Below are positions 25,195 through 33,422 of a DNA stretch of 64,000 nt, one piece after another. The notes beneath the pieces were generated by a model. That model saw only the letters and a program-made list of their open reading frames with translations. It had not been told where the DNA came from and made no database searches. The DNA comes from Martelella sp. NC20. GTDB taxonomy: Bacteria; Pseudomonadota; Alphaproteobacteria; Rhizobiales; Rhizobiaceae. The position numbers and the translations under genes are program-made. Position 1 is the stretch's first letter. Each line of letters begins with the position of its first letter. The DNA lies in contig NZ_CP054861.1 in NCBI RefSeq assembly GCF_013459645.1, positions 1 to 64,000 on the forward strand, given 5' to 3'.

Positions 25195-26364
25195 ATGGAC
25201 ATTGATCACCTCGGAACAGATACCCGCCTCACCCACTGCGGCAGAAAACCCCAAGAGCATCATGGCGCGGTCAACACGCCGGTGTATCGCGCTTCCACCA
25301 TTCTGTTTCCCGATCTCGCATCGCTCGACGCCAAGGAGGGTGCTCGCCTGCGATACGGTCGTCGGGGCACCCCCACGACCCATGCGCTCGAAGACGCGAT
25401 CTGCGCTCTGGAACACGCGGACAAGTCGCTGGTGACGCCTTCGGGGGTCAGCGCGATTTCCAACATTCTGATGAGCTTTGCGGAACCGGGCGCGCATTTC
25501 CTCGTCAGTGACAGTTCTTATGGCCCGACCCGCAAATTCTGCGAATTCGTGCTGCGGAAGCTGGGCGTTGACACGACCTATTACGATCCGATCATCGGCG
25601 AGGGGATCGAGGCGCTGATCCAGCCCGAGACAAAGCTGATCTGGATGGAAAGCCCCGGCTCCCAGACCTTCGAGGTGCAGGATATCGGCGCAATCGTTGC
25701 CGTTGCCAAACGCCACGGCATCAAGACTGCAATCGACAACACCTGGAGCGGCGGCTTCTTCCTGCAGCCGATAAGACAGGGCGTCGATATTTCGATGCAG
25801 GCCGGTACGAAATATATATCGGGGCATTCCGATCTCATGCTCGGCACCATTGCCTGTAACGAGGAGGCGTATCCGGAACTGCGCGAAACCTATCTGCGGC
25901 TCGGGCTTTGCGTCGGCGCCGATGACGCCTTCCTTGCCATGCGCGGGCTTCGCACGATGCCGTTGCGGATGCGTCAGCATCATGCCAGCGGCCTTGAGAT
26001 CGCGGAGTGGCTGGTACAGCAACCCGAGGTCATCCGGGTGATGCATCCGGCCCTCCCGCAGGACCCGCACCACGCCCAGTGGAAACGGCAGTTCTCTGGC
26101 GCATCCGGCCTGTTCGGCTTCGTGATCACCGAAACCGACCGCTCGAAGCTTGCGCGGATGTTCGATCATCTCGAACTGTTCGGCATGGGCTCGAGCTGGG
26201 GCGGTTTCGAAAGCCTTCTGGTTCCGGCCAATCCGGGCGTCTACCGCTCTGCAACGGAATGGTCGCCGGCGGGTCAGACCGTGCGCATCCATGTGGGACT
26301 TGAAGATCCTGCGGATCTCATCCGCGACCTGCGCGCCGGGTTCGACCGGTTGAAGGCCGCCTGA
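25195..26364 (+). CDS. metC: Cystathionine beta-lyase family protein (PLP-dependent C-S lyase)
   Basis: A 389-residue enzyme of the Cys/Met-metabolism PLP family. The PLP lysine lies in AGTKYISGHSDLMLGT, the ring-stacking Tyr is in SSYGPTRKFCE, the PLP Asp is in AIDNTWSGG, and WMESPGSQTFEVQD is typical of alphaproteobacterial MetC. It is divergent from aapJ and followed by a GntR regulator, so it may cleave an imported sulfur-linked amino acid rather than serve methionine synthesis. The exact substrate is not shown by the sequence. Confidence 0.88.
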   Translation: MDIDHLGTDTRLTHCGRKPQEHHGAVNTPVYRASTILFPDLASLDAKEGARLRYGRRGTPTTHALEDAICALEHADKSLVTPSGVSAISNILMSFAEPGAHFLVSDSSYGPTRKFCEFVLRKLGVDTTYYDPIIGEGIEALIQPETKLIWMESPGSQTFEVQDIGAIVAVAKRHGIKTAIDNTWSGGFFLQPIRQGVDISMQAGTKYISGHSDLMLGTIACNEEAYPELRETYLRLGLCVGADDAFLAMRGLRTMPLRMRQHHASGLEIAEWLVQQPEVIRVMHPALPQDPHHAQWKRQFSGASGLFGFVITETDRSKLARMFDHLELFGMGSSWGGFESLLVPANPGVYRSATEWSPAGQTVRIHVGLEDPADLIRDLRAGFDRLKAA

Positions 26365-26422
26365 GCATTCTCGCCGCGCGCGGTTCCGCACCTCATCCAC
26401 TTGGCTCCTGTTGTTTTGGTAA

Positions 26423-26428
26423 GTATAC
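26423..26428. promoter_or_regulatory. GTATAC site upstream of the GntR gene
   Basis: GTATAC within AAGTATACAGTGTG, 62 bases before the regulator's ATG. It shares its core with the palindrome in the aapJ/metC divergent region. It is a candidate autoregulatory operator. Confidence 0.35.
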
Positions 26429-26490
26429 AGTGTGTGGCGCAGGAGGGGCCGATCTATCCCCTTCCAAAGCCGGAAAGAGCATTGGTCAAA

Positions 26491-27144
26491 ATGAAAGCCC
26501 TGATGGAAAAGAACGGTCAACGCGGCACACCGCTTGAAAAATTGCTTGCAGCAATCGAAGACGGCGAGCTTCTGCCCGGCACGCGTCTGCTTGAGACCGA
26601 TCTGGCGGAAAAGCTCGGTGTCAGCCGTACGCCGGTGCGCGAAGCGCTGCACCGGCTGCATGCGATGGGTCTCGCCGAGCACGGGCCGCAGCGCGGATTG
26701 GTGGTCTCGCACCTGGGATACGACCATTTGCGCCAGCTCTTCGCCGTCCGGGAAGGACTGGAGGGCATGGCGGCGCGACTTGCCGCGGAATATGCCTCCC
26801 CGGCGGAGATCGAGCTCATGCAGCAGATGGTGGTTCAGGACCGCAAAATCGACGATCCCGATATCCTCAAGACGCGCAACAAGCATCTCCACCAGCATAT
26901 CGTGCGGTCCTCGCACAACGTCTATATGATCGATGCTCTGGCGAACCTGCGCATCCATCTGAGCCTGCTTCCCGGCTCGACCTATTCGATGCGGGACCGG
27001 CTGGTGCAGGCGCAGGAAGAACACGAGGCCATTGTCGATGCGGTGGCCAGCCGAGATGGGGAGCGTGCCGAAAACGCCGCGCGCCAGCATGTCCGCTCGG
27101 GCTACAGCACGCGGCTCAATCTGCTGGCCGAGGATAACGATTGA
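26491..27144 (+). CDS. GntR family transcriptional regulator (FCD domain)
   Basis: A 217-residue regulator. The N-terminal winged helix is seen in LLPGTRLLETDLAEKLGVSRTPVREALHRL. The C-terminal all-helical FCD ligand domain starts near residue 80 and includes LFAVREGLEGMAARLAA, the H in NKHLHQHIV and a late AARQHVRSG, positions that hold metal and ligand in this class. ATG 26491 is chosen, with GGAAAGAG in front. It probably controls the metC-like and aap/MmgE genes. Confidence 0.92.
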   Translation: MKALMEKNGQRGTPLEKLLAAIEDGELLPGTRLLETDLAEKLGVSRTPVREALHRLHAMGLAEHGPQRGLVVSHLGYDHLRQLFAVREGLEGMAARLAAEYASPAEIELMQQMVVQDRKIDDPDILKTRNKHLHQHIVRSSHNVYMIDALANLRIHLSLLPGSTYSMRDRLVQAQEEHEAIVDAVASRDGERAENAARQHVRSGYSTRLNLLAEDND

Positions 27145-27391
27145 AAGGCTCGGCGTGTCATTGCAACGCCGGGCTCCTCTATCCATTTGTTTTCGCGCAT
27201 CGTCGCGGCCCCAGCCTTGCCTGACCGACTGCGAAATGCTCCGGGACAGCCGCCTTGCCGGTCCCGCCCTTGCCCGCCGGGACAAATTGCGCTCTTTTGA
27301 GGCGGGAAATCGGGACCTCACTTTCTTGAAGCAATCCGAACAGAAACTGGTCCCGCTTTCCCGGAGTTGCCACAGGCGGAGCCGCGCGCGG

Positions 27392-28357
27392 ATGCTGAAC
27401 TCTTTGAACACCGTCGACCTCAACCTGATCAAGGTGCTGAACGCGATCGCCACCAAGGGACAGTTGACCGCTGCCGGCGAAATGTTAGGCCTTTCGCAAC
27501 CGGCAATGAGCCACGCGTTGAAGCGGCTGCGCGGCATTTTCGGAGACGAGCTGTTTCATCGCACCTCCACCGGGCTGCAGATGACCGGCACCTGCCAGCG
27601 CATCATGCCAAGCGTCCGCAAGATCGTGGCCGAATGCGAGCATGTGTTTATTTCCGGCGGAATTTTCGATCCGGCCGAAAACGCGCAGGTGTTCCGCATC
27701 GGCATGAACGACTATTTTTCGGTGGTGCTGCTGCCGCCGCTGATCCGGCGCATGCGGGAGCTCGCGCCGAATTCCAGCATCGAGGTGCTGCACACGCCGC
27801 GCACGGCGACCAATCCGCGCTCGCAGAACCGCACATTCGTTCAGGACTATCTCGATGACGGGATCATCGACCTGGCGGTGATGACTGCCGATAAATTCGC
27901 GCCCCGCTTCATCTGCCAACCGCTCTTCAACGAAGAGAGGGTGTGCATCATGGCGGCGGACAACCCCGCCAATGGCACGCCTCTGACGATGGAGCGCCTC
28001 TTGAGCATGGGGCATGTCAAGGTCAGTTCCGACCCGAGCCGGCGCGGCTGGTTCGACGAAAAGCTCGACGCGCTCGGCGTGGAACGGCAGGTGGTCGCTA
28101 CGGTTCCGCATTTTTCCTCGGCCGTGTCGATTGTCGCGCAAAGCGACCTCGTGGCGATCATGCCCGCAAGCGTCGCACGGCTTTTCGAGAGCGCGCACGC
28201 CCTCGCCCTGCATCGCCCGCCCTTTCTGGTTGAGCCGCAATCGACCAGCATGATCTGGCTGCGCAGCAAACAGGAAGACAGCGCCCAGCTATGGTTGCGC
28301 ACCCAGATCGAGGAATGCTTCCGTAGCGACCCGGACGGAGAGCCGCCCTCTGAATAG
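27392..28357 (+). CDS. LysR family transcriptional regulator
   Basis: A 321-residue LysR protein. The helix-turn-helix covers about residues 5-65 (LNLIKVLNAIATKGQLTAAGEMLGLSQPAMSHALKRL is the region), followed by a substrate-binding domain. Its sequence resembles the NodD/SyrM-like branch, with DLNLIKVL near the N-terminus. The 247 bases before it hold no gene that I can see. It is convergent with the serine-hydrolase gene, 26 bases away, so its target is unclear. Confidence 0.9.
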   Translation: MLNSLNTVDLNLIKVLNAIATKGQLTAAGEMLGLSQPAMSHALKRLRGIFGDELFHRTSTGLQMTGTCQRIMPSVRKIVAECEHVFISGGIFDPAENAQVFRIGMNDYFSVVLLPPLIRRMRELAPNSSIEVLHTPRTATNPRSQNRTFVQDYLDDGIIDLAVMTADKFAPRFICQPLFNEERVCIMAADNPANGTPLTMERLLSMGHVKVSSDPSRRGWFDEKLDALGVERQVVATVPHFSSAVSIVAQSDLVAIMPASVARLFESAHALALHRPPFLVEPQSTSMIWLRSKQEDSAQLWLRTQIEECFRSDPDGEPPSE

Positions 28358-28383
28358 AGCGGTTCCGCATGTCTGAGCCCGGT

Positions 28384-29430
28384 TTAACCGGCACAGGCAT
28401 CCGCGAAGATGTCGCACACGTCCAGGAACTTCGGCATGGTGACCGTCGGCAATTCTTCCGTAAAGCTGCCCTGATTGCGGCCGATAGCCTGTTCGTCGGT
28501 TACCGCGCGACGGTTCACGAAAACCATGTCAAGCGCGGGAAGCACCAGAATGAATTGACCGAAATGCCCTGCGGCAACAAACGCCCCCTGCCACCAGGAC
28601 TTCCCCTCGGGCACCTGGGGTATCCACCACAGATAGCTGTAGCCGGCAACCCGGGGCTTGGGCCGTGCCATATCCCGGGCGACCACATGCATGCTGGTGC
28701 TTTCGCGAACCCAGTCGGCAGGGATCAGCTGTCTGTCGCCCCAGCGCCCGCCGCGACTCATCAGCAACCCGAGCCGGGCCATGTCACGCCCCGACAGGAA
28801 GAAATGATAGGCCAGGTAACGCGACTGATCCCGGTAACCCAGCATGCGCTGGCGTTTCGGATCGAAATCCTCCAATGCAAGCGGGCCGGCAAAATCTTCC
28901 TCGAATGCGGCAAAAACGGATTTGCCCGTGAACTGTTCGAAGGCGGCGCCAAGGACGTTGAAATCCCAGTTGTTGTAATGAAAATAGCTGCCAGGCGCCT
29001 TGCTGCCGCGCTCAGGTACGCCATTCGTGTCACCGCCGGGGCTACCGGCCGGAAAATAGACCCCTGAGCTGCTGATCAGCAGATCGCGCAGCGTCGCCGT
29101 TTTTTCAATCTCCAGAAGCCCTGCCGCTTCGTCGATACCCAGATCCGCAACCGTCGCGCCGAGATCGATGACCCCGGCCTCTACATACTTGCCGTAAAGC
29201 ATGGAAAGAATGCTCTTGCGGGTCGAGGCGAGATAGCTGACTTCGCTGGTATCGCCATAGTCAAAAAGCACTTCTCCGCCCGCAACCGCGATGAAGGACG
29301 ACGTCTCCAGCGCATCAAGCGCGGCGCGCGCCGCCTGTTCCACGGCGTCTGTCAGACCATAGGCCGATTTATCTTTGCACGCGGCCCAATGTGCGCCGGG
29401 GAAAGTCTGGGACGGGGACTTTGTGATCAT
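28384..29430 (-). CDS. Beta-lactamase-fold serine hydrolase (6-aminohexanoate-dimer hydrolase / D-aminopeptidase type)
   Basis: A 348-residue serine hydrolase of the class C beta-lactamase/DD-peptidase fold. The nucleophile motif is Ser69-Thr-Arg-Lys72 and the Tyr-x-Asn motif is Tyr152-Asn-Asn154; a GHFGQ segment near the end stands in the place of the KTG box. No signal peptide is visible, so it probably acts in the cytoplasm. It closes the peptide-importer operon, 71 bases after the last ATPase gene, and likely cleaves an amide in the imported compound. Confidence 0.88.
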   Translation of the reverse strand: MITKSPSQTFPGAHWAACKDKSAYGLTDAVEQAARAALDALETSSFIAVAGGEVLFDYGDTSEVSYLASTRKSILSMLYGKYVEAGVIDLGATVADLGIDEAAGLLEIEKTATLRDLLISSSGVYFPAGSPGGDTNGVPERGSKAPGSYFHYNNWDFNVLGAAFEQFTGKSVFAAFEEDFAGPLALEDFDPKRQRMLGYRDQSRYLAYHFFLSGRDMARLGLLMSRGGRWGDRQLIPADWVRESTSMHVVARDMARPKPRVAGYSYLWWIPQVPEGKSWWQGAFVAAGHFGQFILVLPALDMVFVNRRAVTDEQAIGRNQGSFTEELPTVTMPKFLDVCDIFADACAG

Positions 29431-29501
29431 GTCTTACCTTCAGTCATGCATAGAGAATGCGATCGCGCGCCATCGCGGCAGCGAGCGCAGGGAGAATAGG
29501 A

Positions 29502-30494
29502 TCAGGTGTTCAGGTGACAGGCGCTGCGATGTCCCGGCGTGACCTCGCGCAGCTGCGGGACCTCCTCGCGGCATCGTTTCATCGCAAATGGACAGCGGGG
29601 GTGAAAGTGGCAGCCAGTCGGCGGATTGAGCGGCGAAGGGATCTCACCCTTGATTGCGCCATAGGTCCGCCGTTTGGGAACCAGTTCGGGGATTTCGGAA
29701 AGTAGGGCCTGCGTATAGGGATGCCGGGGATCATCAAATATCTCGGAGGTCGCAGCCTCCTCGACCAGACGGCCGAGATACATCACCGCGACCCTGTCCG
29801 AGATGTGTTTCACCACCGAAAGATCGTGGCTGATGAACAGATAAGTCAGGCCAAGTCTCTCCCGAAGGTCCAGAAACAGGTTCAGGATCTGCGCCTGGAT
29901 CGAGACATCGAGCGCGGCGACGCTTTCGTCGCAGACCAGCAGATCTGGGTTGACCGCCAGTGCCCGGGCGATGCCGATCCTCTGTCGTTGACCGCCCGAG
30001 AACTGATGGGGGAAACGGTTTTTGACCGAGGGATCGATACCCGAGAGCTCCAGGTAATGGTCCACAAGATCGGAAACTTCGCGGCCTTTCGCCATGCCGT
30101 GGACGCGCGGCGCCTCTCCGACGATATCGCGCACCCGCATGCGCGGATTGAGGCTGGAGGAGGGGTCCTGAAAGATCATCTGCGTGCCGAGCTGCATCTC
30201 ACGTCGCTCGGCCGGCGCTGCCGTCGACAGTTCAGCGCCATTGTGCAGTATCGCGCCGCTGGATTGTGGCAGCAGACCGCAGGCCACCCGGCCCAGCGTC
30301 GACTTTCCGCAACCGGACTCCCCGACGAGACCGACGATCGCGCCCTTGCCGACGCTCAGGCTGACATCGTCGAGCGCATGCACGGATGCTCTCGGCCTGG
30401 CCAGGCCCGCCTTGATGAAGGCGCGCTCGATCAAGCCGGGACGGCTCGCGAACACCTTGCTGACATTGCTGATTTCCAGACGGGGCGTGGTCAT
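29502..30494 (-). CDS. Oligopeptide/dipeptide ABC transporter ATP-binding protein (DppF/OppF type)
   Basis: A 330-residue ATPase. Walker A is GESGCGKST, the signature is FSGGQRQR, Walker B is LLVCDESVAALD (Ser where most have Pro), and the C-terminal oligopeptide extension has the CHFHPRCP motif and further Cys residues as in DppF. ATG 30494 overlaps the stop of the partner ATPase (ATGA) and has AGGAG in front. It energises the importer with the next protein. Confidence 0.93.
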   Translation of the reverse strand: MTTPRLEISNVSKVFASRPGLIERAFIKAGLARPRASVHALDDVSLSVGKGAIVGLVGESGCGKSTLGRVACGLLPQSSGAILHNGAELSTAAPAERREMQLGTQMIFQDPSSSLNPRMRVRDIVGEAPRVHGMAKGREVSDLVDHYLELSGIDPSVKNRFPHQFSGGQRQRIGIARALAVNPDLLVCDESVAALDVSIQAQILNLFLDLRERLGLTYLFISHDLSVVKHISDRVAVMYLGRLVEEAATSEIFDDPRHPYTQALLSEIPELVPKRRTYGAIKGEIPSPLNPPTGCHFHPRCPFAMKRCREEVPQLREVTPGHRSACHLNT

Positions 30495-31456
30495 TGCAAA
30501 GCTCCTGGCTGAGGGTGAAAGCATCGCAGAAGCGTGTCGTTGTGCCGTTCCTCCGGCGGCAGTTCCTCACAGATATCGGTTGCCGCATAGCAGCGCGGGC
30601 GGAACGGACAGCCCTTGGGCATGCGCGCCGCCGAAGGCGTGGTGCCGGGAATCTGGCGCAGACGGCGGCCATGTCCGGCAACGCCGGGAAGGCTTCCGAT
30701 CAGGCCGCGCGTGTAGGGATGAAGCGGTTGCTGCAAGATCTGCTCAACCGGCCCGTGTTCAACGATGCGCCCGGCGTACATCACGCCGATTGTATCGGCG
30801 AGGCCCGCGACCACCGACAGGTCATGCGTGATCCAGATCAGCCCCATGCCTTTGTCGGCGATCAGACCCTGCACGACGTTCAGAATCTGGGCCTGGATGG
30901 TGACGTCGAGCGCGGTTGTCGGCTCGTCCGCGATGATAAGGTCTGGCTCGTGCAATAACGCGATGGCAATCGCCACGCGCTGCCGCATCCCGCCGGAGAA
31001 CTGGTGCGGATAGGCGTTCAACCGTTCCTCCGGGCTCGGAATGCCGACAAGTCCCAATGCATCGCGTGATCGCTGGCGCGCCTCGTCCACCGTGCATTTT
31101 AAATGCGCGCGTACGGTTTCGATCATCTGCGTGCCGACCTTGAGCACCGGGTTCAGGGTCATCATCGGGTCCTGAAAGATCATCGCGATCCGATTGCCGC
31201 GCAGCTTGCGCATGGCAGGCTCGGGGAGGCCGCGCAGATCCTGCCCGTCAAACAGGATCGATCCGCCCGAAATCTCGCCCGGCGGGTCAATCAGTCCCAT
31301 GATCGAGAAACCGGTCACCGATTTGCCCGAGCCCGATTCTCCGACCAGCCCCATCACCTGGCCACGTGCCACCGAAAAGCTGACATCGTGAACCACGCCT
31401 ATGCGCCCGTCGGTCGTCTCGAAATCCACGCAGAGATTGCGAATATCCAGCATCAT
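30491..31456 (-). CDS. Oligopeptide/dipeptide ABC transporter ATP-binding protein (DppD/OppD type)
   Basis: A 321-residue ATPase with Walker A GESGSGKSV, signature FSGGMRQR, Walker B LIIADEPTTALD and the C-terminal GCPFRPRCYAATDIC cysteine motif of OppD/DppD proteins, which often binds an iron-sulfur cluster. GGAGG precedes the start, which lies 6 bases after the permease stop. It pairs with the DppF-type protein. Confidence 0.93.
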   Translation of the reverse strand: MMLDIRNLCVDFETTDGRIGVVHDVSFSVARGQVMGLVGESGSGKSVTGFSIMGLIDPPGEISGGSILFDGQDLRGLPEPAMRKLRGNRIAMIFQDPMMTLNPVLKVGTQMIETVRAHLKCTVDEARQRSRDALGLVGIPSPEERLNAYPHQFSGGMRQRVAIAIALLHEPDLIIADEPTTALDVTIQAQILNVVQGLIADKGMGLIWITHDLSVVAGLADTIGVMYAGRIVEHGPVEQILQQPLHPYTRGLIGSLPGVAGHGRRLRQIPGTTPSAARMPKGCPFRPRCYAATDICEELPPEERHNDTLLRCFHPQPGALQ

Positions 31457-31462
31457 GCCTCC

Positions 31463-32365
31463 TCAGCGCAACGTAGCCTTGGGGTCGAGTACGCGGCGCA
31501 GGCGATCTCCGACAAGGTTGATGGAATAGATGGTGATCAGCAGCGCGATGCCCGGATAGATGCTGATCCAGTAAGCCCCGGACAGCATGAACTCGAACCC
31601 GTTCGCGATCAGCAGACCAAGCGAGGGCTCGGTGATTGGCACGCCGAGCCCCAGGAAGCTCAACGTCGCCTCGAGCGCTATCGCCCGTGCCGCCTGCATG
31701 GTGAGAAGCACGATCAGCGGCGACATGCAGTTCGGCAGAAGATGATGCAGGATGATGTTGCGCGGCGGGATCATCAGAGAGCGCGCCGCCTCGACATATT
31801 CGCGGCGCATGACCGACAGGGCCGAGCCACGCGCGGTGCGGGCATAGACCGCCCACTCCACGATCACGATCGCGAGCACGACGTTTGTCACGCCCTTGCC
31901 CAAAAAGGCGAGGATCAGCATGGCCGCAAGGATGGTCGGGAATGAAAGCTGCAGATCGACCAGCCGCATGATGAGGGTTTCGAAGCGCCCCCCGATATAG
32001 GCGGCAAGCAGGCCCGCAAGGGTGCCGATCACGAAGGCCAGCCCCGCGGCACCCAGCCCGACCACGAGCGAGATGCGCAGACCGTAAAGGATGGCCGACA
32101 GCATATCGCGACCCTGTGTATCGGTGCCCAACAGATAGACCTGCCCCGAAAACGAGGCGCTGCCAGGCGGCAACCGTCCATCCATGATATCGAGAGTCAT
32201 CAGATCGTAGGGATCCTGCGGTGCGATCAGCGGCGCAAACACCGCTGCCAGCACAACCGCGATCAGCATCACCAGCCCCACTGCGGCGGTGCGGTCGCGT
32301 GCGAAATCGTACAGAAACTGCCCTGCGCGACGCAGATGAATGCCTTGAGTAAGGAACCGTGTCAT
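31463..32365 (-). CDS. Oligopeptide/dipeptide ABC transporter permease (DppC type)
   Basis: A 300-residue permease with an N-terminal helix after a short cytoplasmic part, an LLGTDTQGRDMLSAILYG segment that is diagnostic for DppC/OppC, and the EYVEAARSLMIPPRNIILHHLLPN ATPase-contact loop. ATG 32365 overlaps the stop of the DppB gene by 4 bases. About six helices are visible. It forms the channel with the DppB-type protein. Confidence 0.93.
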   Translation of the reverse strand: MTRFLTQGIHLRRAGQFLYDFARDRTAAVGLVMLIAVVLAAVFAPLIAPQDPYDLMTLDIMDGRLPPGSASFSGQVYLLGTDTQGRDMLSAILYGLRISLVVGLGAAGLAFVIGTLAGLLAAYIGGRFETLIMRLVDLQLSFPTILAAMLILAFLGKGVTNVVLAIVIVEWAVYARTARGSALSVMRREYVEAARSLMIPPRNIILHHLLPNCMSPLIVLLTMQAARAIALEATLSFLGLGVPITEPSLGLLIANGFEFMLSGAYWISIYPGIALLITIYSINLVGDRLRRVLDPKATLR

Positions 32366-33336
32366 TCGCTTTCCGTCAGCCGGATTCGGGGGTCGAGAAT
32401 CCGATAGAGGATGTCGACAACCATGTTGATGAAGACGAACAGCAGGACGACCAGCATGAGATAGGCCACGATCACCGGCCGATCGAGGGCTGCGATACTG
32501 TCGATGACGATCTTTCCGACGCCCGGCCACGCAAACACCGTCTCCGTCACAACAGAAAAGGCGATGGTGGTGCCGAGGTCGAGGCCGACCACCGTCACGA
32601 CCGGTATCAGCACGTTCTTGAGCACGTGAACCAGAAGAATGCGTCTCGGCGACAGCCCCTTGGCGCGAGCAAATTTCACGTATTCGCTCGACTTTGCCTC
32701 CCGGACGCCGGTTTCGGTCATCCGCAGCACCATGGCGATGTTGAACAGCGCAAGGCTGACGGCTGGCAGGACGAGGTGGCGCAGGCCGTCGATTGTCAGA
32801 AAGGACCACTGGACCCCGAACACCGACACCGTTTCGCCCCTGCCCGAGCTTGGAAGCCAGCCGAGCGTCACGCTGAAGATCAGGATCAGCAGGATCGCGA
32901 CCCAAAACAGCGGCAGCGAGAAACCCAGTATACTGCCGTTCATGATGAGCTTCGAGGTCAGGCCGTTCGGCCGGTTGCCCGCCAGCAGCCCCAGCGGCAA
33001 ACCGATGATGACCGAAAGCACGACGGCGCAGATGGCGAGTTCGAGCGTTGCCGGAAAGCGCGAGATGATCAGTTCGACGGCCGGCTCGTTGAACACATAA
33101 CTGTTGCCCAGATTGCCCTCGAAAACGCCTTTCACGAAAAAGAAGAACTGCTCGTAGACCGGTCGATCAAGGCCCAGATCGGCAATGATCTTCGCCCGAT
33201 CCGCGAACGTGGCTTCAGGCGGAATAAGGGTCTCGATGGGATCCCCTATGGCATGTAGCCCGAAGAATACGATCAGCATCATGGCAAACGCCACGCCAAC
33301 GGCCTGCACAATCCGCTGGATGATCCAGAGAAACAT
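32362..33336 (-). CDS. Oligopeptide/dipeptide ABC transporter permease (DppB type)
   Basis: A 324-residue permease of the DppB/OppB type: an N-terminal helix (FLWIIQRIVQAVGVAF), the DRPVYEQFFFFVKGVFEGNLG periplasmic loop, about five more helices and the YVKFARAKGLSPRRILLVHVLKN contact loop. It is separated from the binding-protein gene by 86 bases that hold a strong hairpin. Confidence 0.93.
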   Translation of the reverse strand: MFLWIIQRIVQAVGVAFAMMLIVFFGLHAIGDPIETLIPPEATFADRAKIIADLGLDRPVYEQFFFFVKGVFEGNLGNSYVFNEPAVELIISRFPATLELAICAVVLSVIIGLPLGLLAGNRPNGLTSKLIMNGSILGFSLPLFWVAILLILIFSVTLGWLPSSGRGETVSVFGVQWSFLTIDGLRHLVLPAVSLALFNIAMVLRMTETGVREAKSSEYVKFARAKGLSPRRILLVHVLKNVLIPVVTVVGLDLGTTIAFSVVTETVFAWPGVGKIVIDSIAALDRPVIVAYLMLVVLLFVFINMVVDILYRILDPRIRLTESE

Positions 33337-33368
33337 CTGCTCGTCCTCTATGTCTCATGGGCGGGAAC

Positions 33369-33399
33369 GGCTGCCGGCGAAATCAGTCCGCCGGCAGCC
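33369..33399 (-). promoter_or_regulatory. Stem-loop between the peptide-binding-protein gene and dppB
   Basis: A perfect 11-bp inverted repeat (GGCTGCCGGCG / CGCCGGCAGCC) with a 9-base loop. It starts 23 bases after the binding-protein stop on the minus strand. No T-run follows, so it is more likely a 3'-protecting or processing hairpin than a full terminator. Confidence 0.65.
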
Positions 33400-33422
33400 C
33401 GTGCCTGCTCAGAGACCGTCCA

